The position numbers and the translations under genes were made by a program. A DNA stretch of 64,000 nt, taken from contig OY727100.1 of the NCBI GenBank assembly GCA_963402885.1, positions 5,629,501 to 5,693,500 of the forward strand. The letters run 5' to 3'. The notes below the pieces were generated by a model, which was not told the origin of the DNA, ran no database searches, and worked only from the letters and a program-made list of their open reading frames with translations. Positions 1-10,564 of this stretch are shown here, in pieces (the stretch's first letter is position 1; each line of letters starts with the position of its first letter). Source of the stretch: Antedon bifida. Its lineage: Eukaryota; Echinodermata; Crinoidea; Comatulida; Antedonidae.

Positions 1-199
1 TATAGGCTATTTAACTACTGTACAAATGTATTTCTGCATATATAAAGTATTTTCATGGGTTTTCATTCAGACACAGTTATGTTTCATCACATTTGTAATA
101 GATGTCTATCAAGGCAGAGATGTAAATCTTCTTGGTCTAGGCTAGGTCAATTAATAGTTGATGACTATATCATGTACTGTATATTTTTTTCACCAACAG

Positions 200-2673
200 A
201 TGGATTTTGCACCACCTTCAACATCAACACCAAAAAAACTGAACAAGAGAGCTGATGATAGCGAAATCGGTGAATGCAGCTCGTTTGATATAACACCTCA
301 ACAAGACAATGACCCTTCATTTAAAATGGTTAGTGATTCTGATTCGAGTGACTCCTCGGATGATGAGATGAAAGATGTTGATGAGATTGTGGACTGTACA
401 AAGTACATAATATACGACAAGTGCTTACTGCAGTTGGTACGGTGTCAAGAAGCTGGATGTGGTGCGCCAGTACCAGAACCATCAAAATCTACATCTGGCA
501 GTATGTTGATAATCAATGGCACTTGCCTTGAAGGGCATAAGTTTCATTGGTTGTCGCAGCCACTGTGTGGAGAGACAAAACGTCCTGCTGGCAATGTTGC
601 AATAGCAGCCGCAACCCTGCATACAGGCAACACCTTCACTACCATGAGTGAAATTTTTGAAGAAATGAAGTTGGCAACAATTCATAAATCCACTTTCTAC
701 GAGTTGCAGCGAGATTTCTTGTTGCCAAACATTGAGAAGATGTTCAATACTCACATGGAAGACGTTCGTAGAAGTAAGTTTTATTGTTTACTTCTATAAA
801 GTGAACAATCGTTATTGTTCATTAATCAATTATTTAATGTTTTAAACAATTTTTTTCAGGTACTTTTACCCTTCCAATGTTTTGGCATGTACAGTAGTGT
901 TATTTCTTCTATTTAATTATTATCATCATTTTTCCAGCATATGAAAATCTTGAAGACACAGTTGTAGTTGCCGGGGATTGCAGACATGATTCGCCAGGGC
1001 ATAATGCCACCTATGGAACGTATTCATTGATGGATACAAAAACAAATGTTATTGTAGCATCCCACACTGTGTCGGTAATGGAAGAAGGTGTGCCAAACTC
1101 GCACCATCTGGAGAATGTTGGGCTACAAAGATGTTTAAATGAACTGAAGGTAAAAAAAATAATTTTCTTTTGTCATTCATGTCAGATTTGAAAGATAATT
1201 TTTGATCATGCAAAATCATTTTAACACTAAATTTTACAATATAAAGTACTGTATCTAGTAGAATCATAACAGCAAATTTTATATTTGTAGGAGCATAAAT
1301 TTAAAATTGATGTACTGGCAACCGATCGTCATCCCATGGTTGCGAAAAACATGCGAGAAAACTACCCAGATATTGTTCACGAATATGACATTTGGCACCT
1401 TGGGAAATCATTAAGGAAGAAAGTTGCTGCAGCAGGGAAAAAACATAAAGAGCTGCAGCAATGGCAGAAGGCAATAGTAAACCACTTGTGGTGGTCAGCG
1501 GAAACTTGCGGTGGCAGTGAAACCCAGCTACTGGTAAGTTTATGTATGGTGTGTTGTAGTACCAAATTTATAATTTACTATATTGTACTACTAGTGCAAA
1601 GAAATAGTAATTTAAAATGATCATCGGTATTACTCAAGAAAGAAATGTGGTTTGCATACATAACATGTCGTACCATTTATTTATTTCTATTCAACAGGAA
1701 CGCTGGACGTCCATCATACGGCACATTGTGGACGATCATAAATGGATATGCGGGACAGAGTTCCTAGAGTGTGACCATGAACCCATGGATGAAAACATGA
1801 CCAAGCCATGGTTAGAGTTTGAAAGTGAAGCGCACGAAGCTCTTAGGGATATAGTAACCAACAAATTATTACTCAGAGATCTAAAGCAAGTAAGTAATTG
1901 AGTTATAAATTATTCTTTACAGTGGCACTATATCTGAGGGATACCAGAATCCAATCCCAACATTCTGGGCTGAAGCTTTGTGTAGCAAACATTTGTAAAT
2001 AGTAAACAGTTGTAAATACTGTAACTCTATATTGTTTCTCTGCAGGCAACAAGATTTTGCCATACTGGCAATTTGGAAGTTTTTCACAACATGCTCTTGA
2101 AATACCTTCCAAAACGCTGCAAATTCGAACATGAGGGTACAGTAGCTCATATAAACCTAGCTGTGTTGGACAACAATCTAACTGCAGACAGAGAGTATGC
2201 AACGGTTGGCAACACAGATGAGCTGCAATACTGTATCGTTTGGTCCAAGAAGACAAGGGTGTATGTGGTCAAGCGCTTGAAAAAAGCAAAAGACTATACA
2301 TTTAGGGAAGATCTGATGAAAGGTGTTTTTGACCGAGTCATTCACGGTTAGTCATTTTTTTGTTCATATTACTGTAAGTGGCAAGGACTCGGAAATATTA
2401 TAGGTGGCGATCACATAACATAATGTATAATTTGACATAAAGTACACCTAAAATGCAACCCCCTGTAATTATGTTACACTTTGTATTCCGACCATAACTT
2501 TGTGATTTTTCTGTAGAAAATTAGAAATTTAAAATTTTATCCCAACAGGTATCAAAGATAAGTCAACTCTGGTTAAAGGAAAGCTTAAAAGTACAGCATC
2601 TGTAAGGGGTGAAAAACCAGCCAAAGCCGAAGCTGTCGCTGCTCATATTTCTAGACTCAATAAAGCGATGTGA
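200..2673 (+). CDS. Six-exon transposase-like gene, Kolobok-type DDE fold, apparently intact
   Basis: Exons 200-773, 938-1149, 1291-1533, 1698-1889, 2046-2346 and 2549-2673 all have GT/AG borders and matching phases. They join to 548 codons without a stop. The first ATG lies directly after a splice-acceptor-like tract (CAACAG), so a non-coding 5' exon may lie left of the window. Residues 1-65 are acidic and Ser-rich. C82, C87, C109, H113 and H116 look like a zinc ribbon. The block VVAGDCRHDSPGH (D205), the block VLATDRH (D274) and FCHTGNLE (E418) look like a DDE triad. I recall this domain from uncharacterised, often intron-bearing animal proteins related to Kolobok transposases, but the superfamily name is from memory. 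No terminal repeats were found around it, so it could be a domesticated host gene or an autonomous element with introns. Confidence 0.75.
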
Positions 2674-2744
2674 GAGAGATGCTCGAATGACAATGCAACA
2701 AGCTTTTGTTATTACTGTGCTGTAATTTCAAGTGGTGCTACATA

Positions 2745-3185
2745 GGCCTCATGTCCAATGTTTCTTTTAATCTTTTATTTTATTTAACCATTTGCTGCAT
2801 CTTGCTATCAGTTGTCTCATGTTTTTGAATAGTACCAATGACAATCCGCAATTGAAAATGTTTATTTTTATTTTAAAGGTTTGTTAATAGTCTACCGAAA
2901 AACCAACCATGTCCTTAGCTGTCAATGCACACAAAGAAGCAATCTTGTGTATATCTTTTACCTCTTTATTTTATTTGCTGCGTCTTGCTAACAGTTGTCT
3001 CAGGTTTTTGAATAGTAAATACCAAAGGCAATCCGCAATTGAAAATGTTTAATATTGTACAGCGTATTTTCATTTAGTAATACAGTATATCTTTTATATT
3101 TTTATTTTATTTGCTGATCTTCCACATAGTTGTTTTTTGGATAGTATGTATAAATAGTCAAAGCAATTGAAAATGTTAAATACTG
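2745..3185 (+). repeat. Three degenerate direct repeats downstream of the transposase-like gene
   Basis: A block running from TTTATTTTATTTGCTGC through CAGTTGTCTCA and TTTTTGAATAGTA to GCAATTGAAAATGTT occurs near 2770-2865, 2965-3052 and 3100-3178. The spacing is irregular (about 130-200 bp) and the third copy is the most diverged. It overlaps the likely 3' UTR of the preceding gene. No coding signal is visible. Confidence 0.6.
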
Positions 3186-3386
3186 TACAGTTTATTTTTT
3201 TATTTTATACATTTATAGTTTACATAACTACAGTGGTATTGATTTTGTGTGAAACCAGTGCAGTATACATTGTACATAACAAAGATATCTATATTTTATA
3301 CAGTTTTACAATATTTACAAACAGTTGGCTATTGTTCATTTTTTTTTATCGAGTTGTCATTGAATAAAATCACTTGCATTATGAAT

Positions 3387-3724
3387 TTACCATTGTAGCC
3401 GACTGGTTTTGTTTTTAATCCGGAGGCAACTATTTTCGCCAATACTTTCAATTAACTCTTCTCGTTCCTGACAGCAAATACTCCCCTTCACCTCTCCTAC
3501 ATATCGACAATTCCGCACCGACACCACTCCATTGAAGTCAGCCTCCACTCGTCTAGCCTAGGCCTAGTAGTAGGCTGTTGGTGTGCCTCCTGCCGCCGTC
3601 GATTTTGCGGCAATATGGGCCTCGCCTCTGGCTCAAATGCATATCCTTGGCTATGGCTAGGCCGATCTGATATATTACCAAACCTTCTTGTCGAGCTTTC
3701 TTCCATTAATTTTAAATAAATCAA
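3387..3724 (-). pseudogene. P2X7 C-terminus-like zinc-binding domain, frameshifted
   Basis: The minus strand reads an ORF with likely start at 3704-3706 (MEESSTRRFG). It contains GYAFEPEARP and then EWCRCG. After a one-base loss it continues in the next frame with NCRYVGEVKGSICCQERE, stopping at 3387-3389. The order FEP, WCxCGxC, CCxE is the pattern I know from the intracellular C-terminal domain of P2X purinoceptor 7 and from the many stand-alone invertebrate proteins that carry it. Only this cysteine-rich domain is present; there is no channel part. The frame break falls inside the zinc motif, so this copy is probably dead, unless there is an assembly error. The GTAAAT just before the stop could also be a splice donor. 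Confidence 0.5.
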
Positions 3725-3836
3725 CAGAAAAGATGCACTTTATGATGGAAAACCCCGATTCGATTTCCTCTCGCGATCTTACCGCGGGTGGATTTTGCAT
3801 GCATCTCTCTCTCCCCCGATGATTATGTAGCAAGTT

Positions 3837-3848
3837 CGCGCATGCGCA
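3837..3848 (-). promoter_or_regulatory. NRF1-type palindromic site upstream of the P2X7-like ORF
   Basis: CGCGCATGCGCA matches the NRF1 consensus YGCGCAYGCGCR at every position. It lies about 115-130 bp upstream of the minus-strand start of the P2X7-like ORF. A half TCTCGCGA motif is nearby at about 3769. Such sites are typical of TATA-less promoters. The match is seen in the sequence; promoter function is inferred. Confidence 0.35.
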
Positions 3849-4250
3849 AAGATCATAGAAATTGACTCTCCAGCAAATGAAAAAAGTGCAAAAAAACTGG
3901 TGTATATGTGGTGGATAATTTTTGATATAGCGCGAAAATAAAAATCGGAATCGAAAAAAAATTAGCAAAAATGAAAAATTTGAGTTAAAATACATACAAA
4001 AAGTCATTTAATGACAATTTTTGCCATACAGTTAACTTTTCATGGCTTTTTAAAAATGCATCCCTATTTAGAACATTTTTGTACAAAAGAATAGGAATTT
4101 TACTGTGTAATTTGAACTATCCCCCCACTGATAAGAAAGTGGTTATTTTTAAAAGTATCGTAGTAGCCCAAACAATTTCAAAAATTTATGAAATATAGGA
4201 GAAACTATAGATCGATAGTTATTGAAATGTATGATCAATAGAAATTTTGT
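3849..4250. other. AT-rich spacer, nothing recognised
   Basis: I see no ORF with family similarity, no repeat and no RNA gene here. The sequence is AT-rich with several A and T runs and ends at the left terminus of the Harbinger element. Confidence 0.4.
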
Positions 4251-5972
4251 GCCCGCACCTGGCCTTTAAACCGGACTTTAGTCGTAGTTCGAGCTAAAAC
4301 TAAAAAAATGACGTCATTTTAATTCATAAACCGAACTTCAACTAAATCGCCGACTAAATCAGGCCAACCTCAACTAAATCGAGACGGATTTTGATCGATT
4401 TTTTTAGTTCTGGAGGGGGCAGGCTAATTGGTCGACTAAATGGTTTTTAAACGATGTTTATGAAAAACGTGTCATGAATAAACGTATCACTTTTGTTGTA
4501 TTTTGAATTATGAAATGTCTAGTTTTTTATTAGCTCATTACAATATTATTTTATATTTATTTTGATAATGCAAATTAGGGTTTTTTAACACCGTGTCATA
4601 AATTACTTGTTTTGTAATGTTGTCCGACTTAACTTGGTTGGTTTTTAATAACTGTGGCGAGGCAATTCAACGGCTGTGTTCAGCGATATGATTGCTTAAA
4701 TTATCGCAAAATTTAAGTAATAAGAGATCGTTCAAACCCCCTATTTGATTATGACGATTCCCAATTCGTCCAAAGGTATCGGGTTTCTAAAGAGATTGTT
4801 GTTGAATTGTTAGGAATTCTTGATTTACGTAAGGATACCAGAGGAGGTGGTGGTCACCACCGTTGTTAGAGGTTTGAGTAGCCCTACGCTATTTTGCTAC
4901 TGGAACATTTCAGTTAATGCACGGGAATGCAAAAAATATATCGCAACCTATCCTTTCCAGAATAATCGCAAACGTTTCTCGAGCTTTAGCACAGGAGAAT
5001 AGAAGGTGGATTGTGTTTCCAACGGGTGATGACAGAGATATCATTCAACAAGGGTTTAGGGCGATTGCTGGTTTCCCTAATGTAATCAGATGTATCGACT
5101 GCACGCACGTACGGATACCTTGTCCAGGTGGACAGAAAGCCGAACTATTTCAGAACAGGAAGGGATATTTTTCTATAAATGTCCAAGTTATAGGTGACCA
5201 TCGTCTAATGATTAGAGACATTGTGGCTAGATGGCAAGGGTCCGTGCACGACTCTCGTATTTTTGTAAAGAAGTTAATGGTGATGAAAATGTAGACGATG
5301 CATTAGCTGGTAGAGTCTACAGACAAGCTATAATCGACCAATATTTTACATAAGGACACCCGTCTACGTTGATCTCTATATCAAGGTACGTCATATAACA
5401 TTGTAACATAATTTCCCCCTTCCATCATGCGTGTGGGACGAAACGAAGCACACACGACAATTTAATAGCAATACATTTTGATATGAACAACGTGAAAAGT
5501 TAAATTTTGGACAGATTATACTGTAGTATCATATTCTTATGTGTAAGTACCAGTAAAGTAAAACAATTATAACGTTACCAGTAATCAAAAGAGGCAGTTT
5601 GCATGTCATGAGAGCTGGCATGCTAACTAGCCTAGGCTAGGCCTAGGCATATGGCCTACCTCAAAAGGCCTTCTCACGGTGTAACATAAAAAAGGTATCC
5701 TAGGCCTATCGTGGCGAATGTTTATATTTTGTGCTTCAGTAAATCCAGGGGCATATCCAGGGTCGTCGCCCTTCGTATGATCGTCTGATTGGTTATTTAC
5801 TAGACATATTGCACCAGCCATTGTAACCTCGACTAGAAGCTCGACTTCATTAAGTCGAACTGCAAACTTCGACTACATCGTTTTTTAATCGAATTTGAAG
5901 TAATAGCTCGAACTACGACTTTTTCAAGTCTAACTTCGAACTACAACTAAAGTCCGGTTTAAGAATACGGGC
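4251..5972 (+). mobile_element. PIF/Harbinger DNA transposon, about 1.7 kb, decayed
   Basis: The two ends are inverted copies. The left end has GCCCG, then TTAAACCGGACTTTAGT and GTAGTTCGA at 4251-4291. The right end has TCGAACTACAACT, AAGTCCGGTTTAA and CGGGC, ending at 5972. The left end has about five extra bases between GCCCG and TTAAACC. Subterminal words of the CGACTAAAT/TTCGACT type recur at both ends. The interior holds a HARBI1-like transposase relic. I could not define a clean target duplication. Confidence 0.75.
4723..5355 (+). pseudogene. HARBI1-like transposase (DDE_Tnp_4), frameshifted
   Basis: The first segment begins around 4723 with RDRSNPLFDYDD and YRVSKEIVVELLG. After a frame break near 4875 it resumes as LRYFATGTFQ and runs to 5294. 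It contains FPTGDD, GFPNVIRCIDCTHVRIP (first Asp region), NRKGYFSINVQ and DIVARWQGSVHDSRIF (second Asp). After 5294 a further frame (VDDALAGRVYRQ) can be followed to about 5355. The catalytic C-terminal third is missing. A nuclease of this family normally acts with a separate Myb-like protein, which is not present here. It is too damaged to be active. Confidence 0.8.
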
Positions 5973-5989
5973 GTTAATCCCTTGGCAAT

Positions 5990-6480
5990 TATTTAACTTT
6001 CATGTATGGAGTTTAGGTATCAGTGATGAGGTAAATTTGACTGGGTTACTAACAGTCACAGCTAAGCAGGAAAGACGCATTCTCTCAATTGCTCAAGATA
6101 TGGTGCATCTCCAAGTGATCCTACATTTTTTTGTATTTTATTTTTTATATTTTATTTGTTTTTAACTGTTCTGTATATATCTTTTAAATTAGGCCTACTG
6201 TGTATTTATGTTATAATTTTTATTTACTTTTAAACTTATAACTGGACCATTTTGGAAAGCAGTACTGCGTTACTGAAAATGCAATCCAGTCAAAAGAAAG
6301 AATAAATAAAGGAAGGGTTATGGTGTCGAAACACTCTCCATGAGCAATGGCATCACTTTACAGGTTCAGCCAAGATGATTGGCCTTCTAAATGGACTTCG
6401 TTACCAGAAGCTACTCAAGACATTTTTTCAACCATTGTTGGGACAATAATGATTTTGAAGAGGAGACAATTTCTGGAAAT
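5990..6480 (+). pseudogene. Relic of an uncharacterised invertebrate protein family
   Basis: Two in-frame islands, around 6015-6120 (AKQERRILSIAQDMVHLQ) and 6350-6420 (HHFTGSAKMIGLLNGL), resemble neighbouring blocks of a large uncharacterised protein that I recall from cnidarians and fish, with motifs of the type RRLLSVAQD and HHLTGS. They are separated by about 220 bp of AT-rich sequence ending in AATAAATAAA, which may itself be an insertion. No function is known to me. The assignment is from memory and tentative. Confidence 0.3.
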
Positions 6481-6705
6481 AGTACAACGCATAACACTAA
6501 TGGAATAATAGTTTAGCGGACTTTAACAGTCAGAATTCCAATATGTCCAGTCTCTGTGCCCAATTCACATTACAGGGGTGCAGCCAGTAGGGGGGTTACG
6601 GGGGTCTTGACCTCCCCTTTTTTCTTTGGAAAAAAATAAAAACAGGTCATCGTCCATCAAAACGAATCGTCAATTCGAAAATTTCATCAACTCCAAAAAA
6701 AAAAA

Positions 6706-7038
6706 CAAGAGTTTCCTGCTACATTAACGGAAGCTATTGTAAAATTAGCGGATCCTGATGTGTTCCCAAATGTGCGTGCACTTCTTCTAATCGCATGTGC
6801 ACTACCCGTAACGTCTGAAGCTGAGCAGAGTTTTTCGACTTTACGGAGAACGAATTCCTGTTTGCAAAATCACATGTCTTATGAGCGGCTTTCGGGATTG
6901 TGCCTCATGAACATACACTTTAACGTCATGAAAATTAATACAGAGAATGTCATTCGCGAATTCTGTCTCCAAAAGCCAAGAAGAATGTTCCAAAATGCAC
7001 ACTTATTGTTTAAAGATGCTGCATCACGCGATGTCTAG
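6706..7038 (+). pseudogene. hAT transposase C-terminal dimerisation fragment
   Basis: The reading frame carries LADPDVFPNVRALLLIACAL, PVTSEAEQSFSTLRR and ERLSGLCLMNIH. This is the C-terminal dimerisation block of hAT transposases, as in ZMYM1-like and ZNF862-like proteins. The usual Cys in TSCEAERSFS is missing. Only the last ~110 codons are present and the catalytic core is absent. A dispersed GC-rich tract near 6570-6620 precedes it. It is a dead fragment. Confidence 0.8.
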
Positions 7039-7314
7039 AGCGCCGTTAGTAACTAACGTAAAATGTATAATACTAATTTAGAAGTTATTTATTAGAATTA
7101 TGTACAAGCTATCACCTATACTATACATTCAAACAAAATAGGTATATTATATAAATATTGTATGTACAGGCAATAAATATGTTGCATGGGACAGTGTCCC
7201 ATCATGCCCCAAGTAATATTAAATTGGAATTTAGAGGATTTTAAAGACATGACTACATATTTTATATTACATTTAATTGTTTTTTTAAAATTTTTTTTAT
7301 TAACTGTGTGGTGA

Positions 7315-8235
7315 TTGTTTGGTGTTTGGATAGGCCTATCCCATACATGTAACCCAGTATGCAGTCAAGCATTAGTTAAATTAAATTTCCTCAACCATAT
7401 TATATTCATGCTGTCCATACCACCACATACCAGCCACAAGATCCAGCCATTGGACCGTACATTCTTTGGTCCCCTTAAAGTGTACTACGAACAAGAATGC
7501 CACAAATGGATGATGTCCAATGCTAGCAAACGTATCACAAAATATGAAGTTGGAGGGCTCTTTGCAGCTGCATATTTTCGTTGTGCATAAATTGGGAAGG
7601 CAGTAAAGATTTAAATGTACAGGCATTTATCCCTTCAATCCAGACATATTTACAGATATTGATTTTGCACCTGCTGAAGTGACAGAGAGGGAAAATCCCT
7701 TTGAGGAAAATGATGCAGATCATGTTCAAGCAGACCCTGCAGAACCTCAAGCAGACACCCCAGAGACTCAGGCAAATACCTCGGAGCCTCAGGCAAACAT
7801 CTCAGAGCCTCAAGCAGACACCACAGGAACTCAAGCATATCCCGCAGAACCTCAAGCAGATCCCTCAGCACAGGTTTCAGCCAAGACTGTTGCTGAACTG
7901 TCACCTTTACCAAAGGCAGACAGGCCAACAGAACAGAAAGTGGAAAAGAAGAAGTGTAATAGGAGTCCATTTAAGAAGACAGCAGAAGCGAAGGAGCAAA
8001 CCAAAATGAGCATTACACAAAAGAGACATGATAAAGAAAATAAAAGTGGACCTAGTTCATCCAAACAAAGCAAAGTTAAAGGGAAAAGTAGAGCCAATCC
8101 GACTAAAGGAAAAGGAATTGCCCTATCAAAAACTCAATCAATTAATGAAGAATACCTGTGCATTTTATGTGTAGATCGTGTAAACAGTGGTGCCATGAGG
8201 CTTGTGCACATTTAGACGGCAGTGTATTGTTCTAA
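7315..8235 (+). pseudogene. Tigger/pogo-type DDE transposase C-terminal half with PHD-like finger, broken
   Basis: The first segment (7315-7590) has LSIPPHTSHKIQPLDRTFFG, which is the third catalytic Asp region of DDE_1 transposases, then YYEQECHKWM. After a break near 7590 the protein resumes with GIYPFNPDIFTDIDF and runs into a repetitive EPQAD region and a Lys-rich tail ending at 8215. In another frame the DNA then encodes CRSCKQWCHEACAHLDG, stopping at 8233-8235. That is the C-terminal half of a PHD-like finger, as is known at the end of this transposase group. The N-terminal half of the protein is missing. At least two frameshifts make it non-functional. Confidence 0.75.
7730..7875 (+). 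repeat. 24-bp coding minisatellite (EPQADT-type octapeptide)
   Basis: Around six imperfect 24-bp units encode octapeptides such as EPQADTPE, TQANTSEP and EPQADTTG within the linker of the Tigger-type relic. The period is a multiple of three, so the frame stays open. It lies between the catalytic domain and the PHD-like finger. Confidence 0.75.
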
Positions 8236-9540
8236 AATATAATATACAGTATTAGCTTCTTTTTTTTGCATTTTGCTTTTATATATGCATTACTGTGTAA
8301 AGGCAGGCAAAAAATAGTTTGCAATGCTGACCCCCATAGGCTATTAACCGGTGACTATATTAATATCATATTAATACTTTTTGTTTGCTTTGCTTTTTTT
8401 ACAGAAGCACAGGAAATTTGCTACATAGTGACGTATGGGCATGTCACATTTTTTTGTCACATAAAATTTGAAAGTGTAGATAGAGCTTTAAATATAAAAA
8501 AACTATTCCTGCAAATCTAAAAGGATCACTCTCTTGTTTGAAATAATCGAAGGCATAAAATATGATGTTCAATTTTTAAAAAAACAGTTACAATAAAAGT
8601 ATGGTCAATATATTTTGTTTATATAAAAGGTAGACATTGTTAAAAAACTACACATTTTGTACTGTATTCAACCTACAAACATCGATGTCCGCGCGACTCT
8701 GAATGATAAAATTTACGTCATCGTCAAAATGTAACTATAAATCTTAGGATAGCGTCGCTTCTAGGGAACAGTTAAACACCAAACAGTCAATCGCAGCGAG
8801 GTATTCAGAACCGGCGCGAAATGTGAATACAGTACCTGCCTGTACAGTGTACTGTACATTATTTCCGCTGTTGCCGTGAGAGGAAGATCGAAATTAACAA
8901 TCATCTGCTATAGTATAATTCATTCATTCATTCATCAAGAATTTACACAAAAGGACATAATTTTGGTGAGTTATTGTTTCATGGTATGTTGTATTTTTTC
9001 AGTTGTTATTGTTTAATAATTAATTGGTTATTCAGGTAATAATTTCGCCAGTGTAGCATAGCAAAAGGCTATACAAAACAACCGTTTTGCTACAGATTTC
9101 TAAACTGTGTAGCAAAAAATACAATACAAAACTATGTTTCTCGACTCAAAAATCAGTTTGATTAGCAATATTGATAAACAAAATTTTAAAATGAAATTTT
9201 CCCCTGTTATTATTTAGTTTAGTGCTTTAAATTTACCACGAGGTGAATATATATATAAGCTCGTGGTAAATTTAAAGCAGATGGTGTAGTAACGTAGCTT
9301 TTATTAAGCATAGTTGATTATTTATTTCTATATACTGTATTATTTATTAAAATTGCGGGTTGTTATTATTATACCTTAACTTTTATTTAGGATGGGTTTA
9401 TATTTTAAAGAAAAACGTTACGGGTATATTATTTCTTCCATGACATTTGTCATTTTAATTTCGTTATGAGGGACTTTACTTTTTAAATTTAACCATCATA
9501 AATTATTTATCTACACACTCTTGTTAACAAATATTGACCG
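8236..9540. other. Non-coding stretch with a possible promoter and 5' exon
   Basis: No recognisable coding sequence. The part from about 8690 to 8970 is less AT-rich than its surroundings and contains an (ATTC)n run near 8921. It ends in TTTTG followed by GTGAGT, which resembles a first exon and donor site. No downstream acceptor was linked to it with confidence. The rest is AT-rich. Confidence 0.3.
9224..9278. repeat. Perfect 19-bp inverted repeat (hairpin)
   Basis: GCTTTAAATTTACCACGAG at 9224-9242 is followed after 17 bp by its exact reverse complement at 9260-9278. The loop is the AT-rich string at 9243-9259. The flanks show no sequence that ties it to one of the other elements. Confidence 0.85.
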
Positions 9541-9559
9541 TGATATGTTAGTAACATCA

Positions 9560-10300
9560 GAATCAGAAGTGAATCGGATTCTGAAGATCGATTAGCTGAT
9601 AAGTTGGCCTACTGGGTAAACAAAAATCAAGTAAAACACAATAATACGGATAAGTTGTTGAAACTGCTTCAGCAGTCAGGTCACCCTTCTTTACCACTCG
9701 CACTTTACTTCAGACACCAAGACATATTGAGTTATCAGAAATATCTGGCATGCAGTACATTAATTTTGGACTAAAAGAGCAGGCTATTAGCTGTATTTTA
9801 TAAGCATCCAAAGCATGTACAAAACAAATACAAACTATTAAATTATCTGTTAATATCAATGGAATTCTTCTGCACAAAAGTTCAAACAAGTCTCTTTGGC
9901 CTGTTTTATGTGCGATAATAAACATGGAAGTTGTTGTTGTATTTCCAGTAATACTGACCTATGGTAATTCAAAGCCAACTAGCTTGGAGTTTCTTATAAA
10001 GAAATAATACAGAATTTAAATAGTCTGATATCAAATGGGTTTACATTTAACATATCAAATATTGATAAAACTGTTCCAGTACATGTACAATGCATCGTCT
10101 GTGATGCACATGTGAAAGCAGTAAAATCTTTAATTTAATTTAATACTCCGGCTACTACGGCTGTGAGGATAGGACGAGTAACCTATCAAAACGCAGAACA
10201 GACGAGTCTTTTCGAAGTCAATCCAATGAGGGTCATCATCTTCCTTCTAAAGGAGGAAAACTCCACAAACATCACCATTTTGTGATTTGCCCATATACGT
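9560..10300 (+). pseudogene. CACTA/EnSpm-like transposase relic, copy A
   Basis: Successive frames give LADKLAYWVNKNQ, GHPSLP, TLLQTPRHIELSEISG, YINFGLKEQA, SVNINGILLHKSSNKSLWPV, YGNSKP, VHVQCIVCDAHVKA and RTDESFRSQSNEGHH, in the order expected for the N-terminal half of this animal family (related to Transposase_21). Stops and at least three frameshifts interrupt it. It is a separate and more decayed copy than the one that starts at 10498. The superfamily label is from memory; the match between this copy and the next is seen directly. Confidence 0.6.
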
Positions 10301-10497
10301 GGCTCAAGTAGTTCTTATTCAGAAATTCTTTTTTTTCAAATGATTATGTGCCTTTTTTATTGTTTTATTTATTGATTTTTGAATGTGAATTTTCAAAGGA
10401 CTATTAACAAAACAAAATACTGTAATGTAAATGTCTCAAAAAAAAAATGTTATCCATATAATATTAGTTACTTATATTTATGAATTCTATTAGAGTT

Positions 10498-10564
10498 ATG
10501 GCATATTTAAGACGATGGAGAAGAATTCGTTCAGTTGTTGAAGCCTTGATTAGGGAGGGCAGTA
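10498..10564 (+). pseudogene. CACTA/EnSpm-like transposase copy B, N-terminal 22 codons
   Basis: An ATG at 10498 opens a short basic reading frame (MAYLRRWRRIRSVVEALI). It ends at the TA where the 11-kb element is inserted. With the insert and one TA removed, the frame continues in phase into the sequence that starts at 21655. This segment is therefore the displaced N-terminus of the ORF on the other side. Confidence 0.7.
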
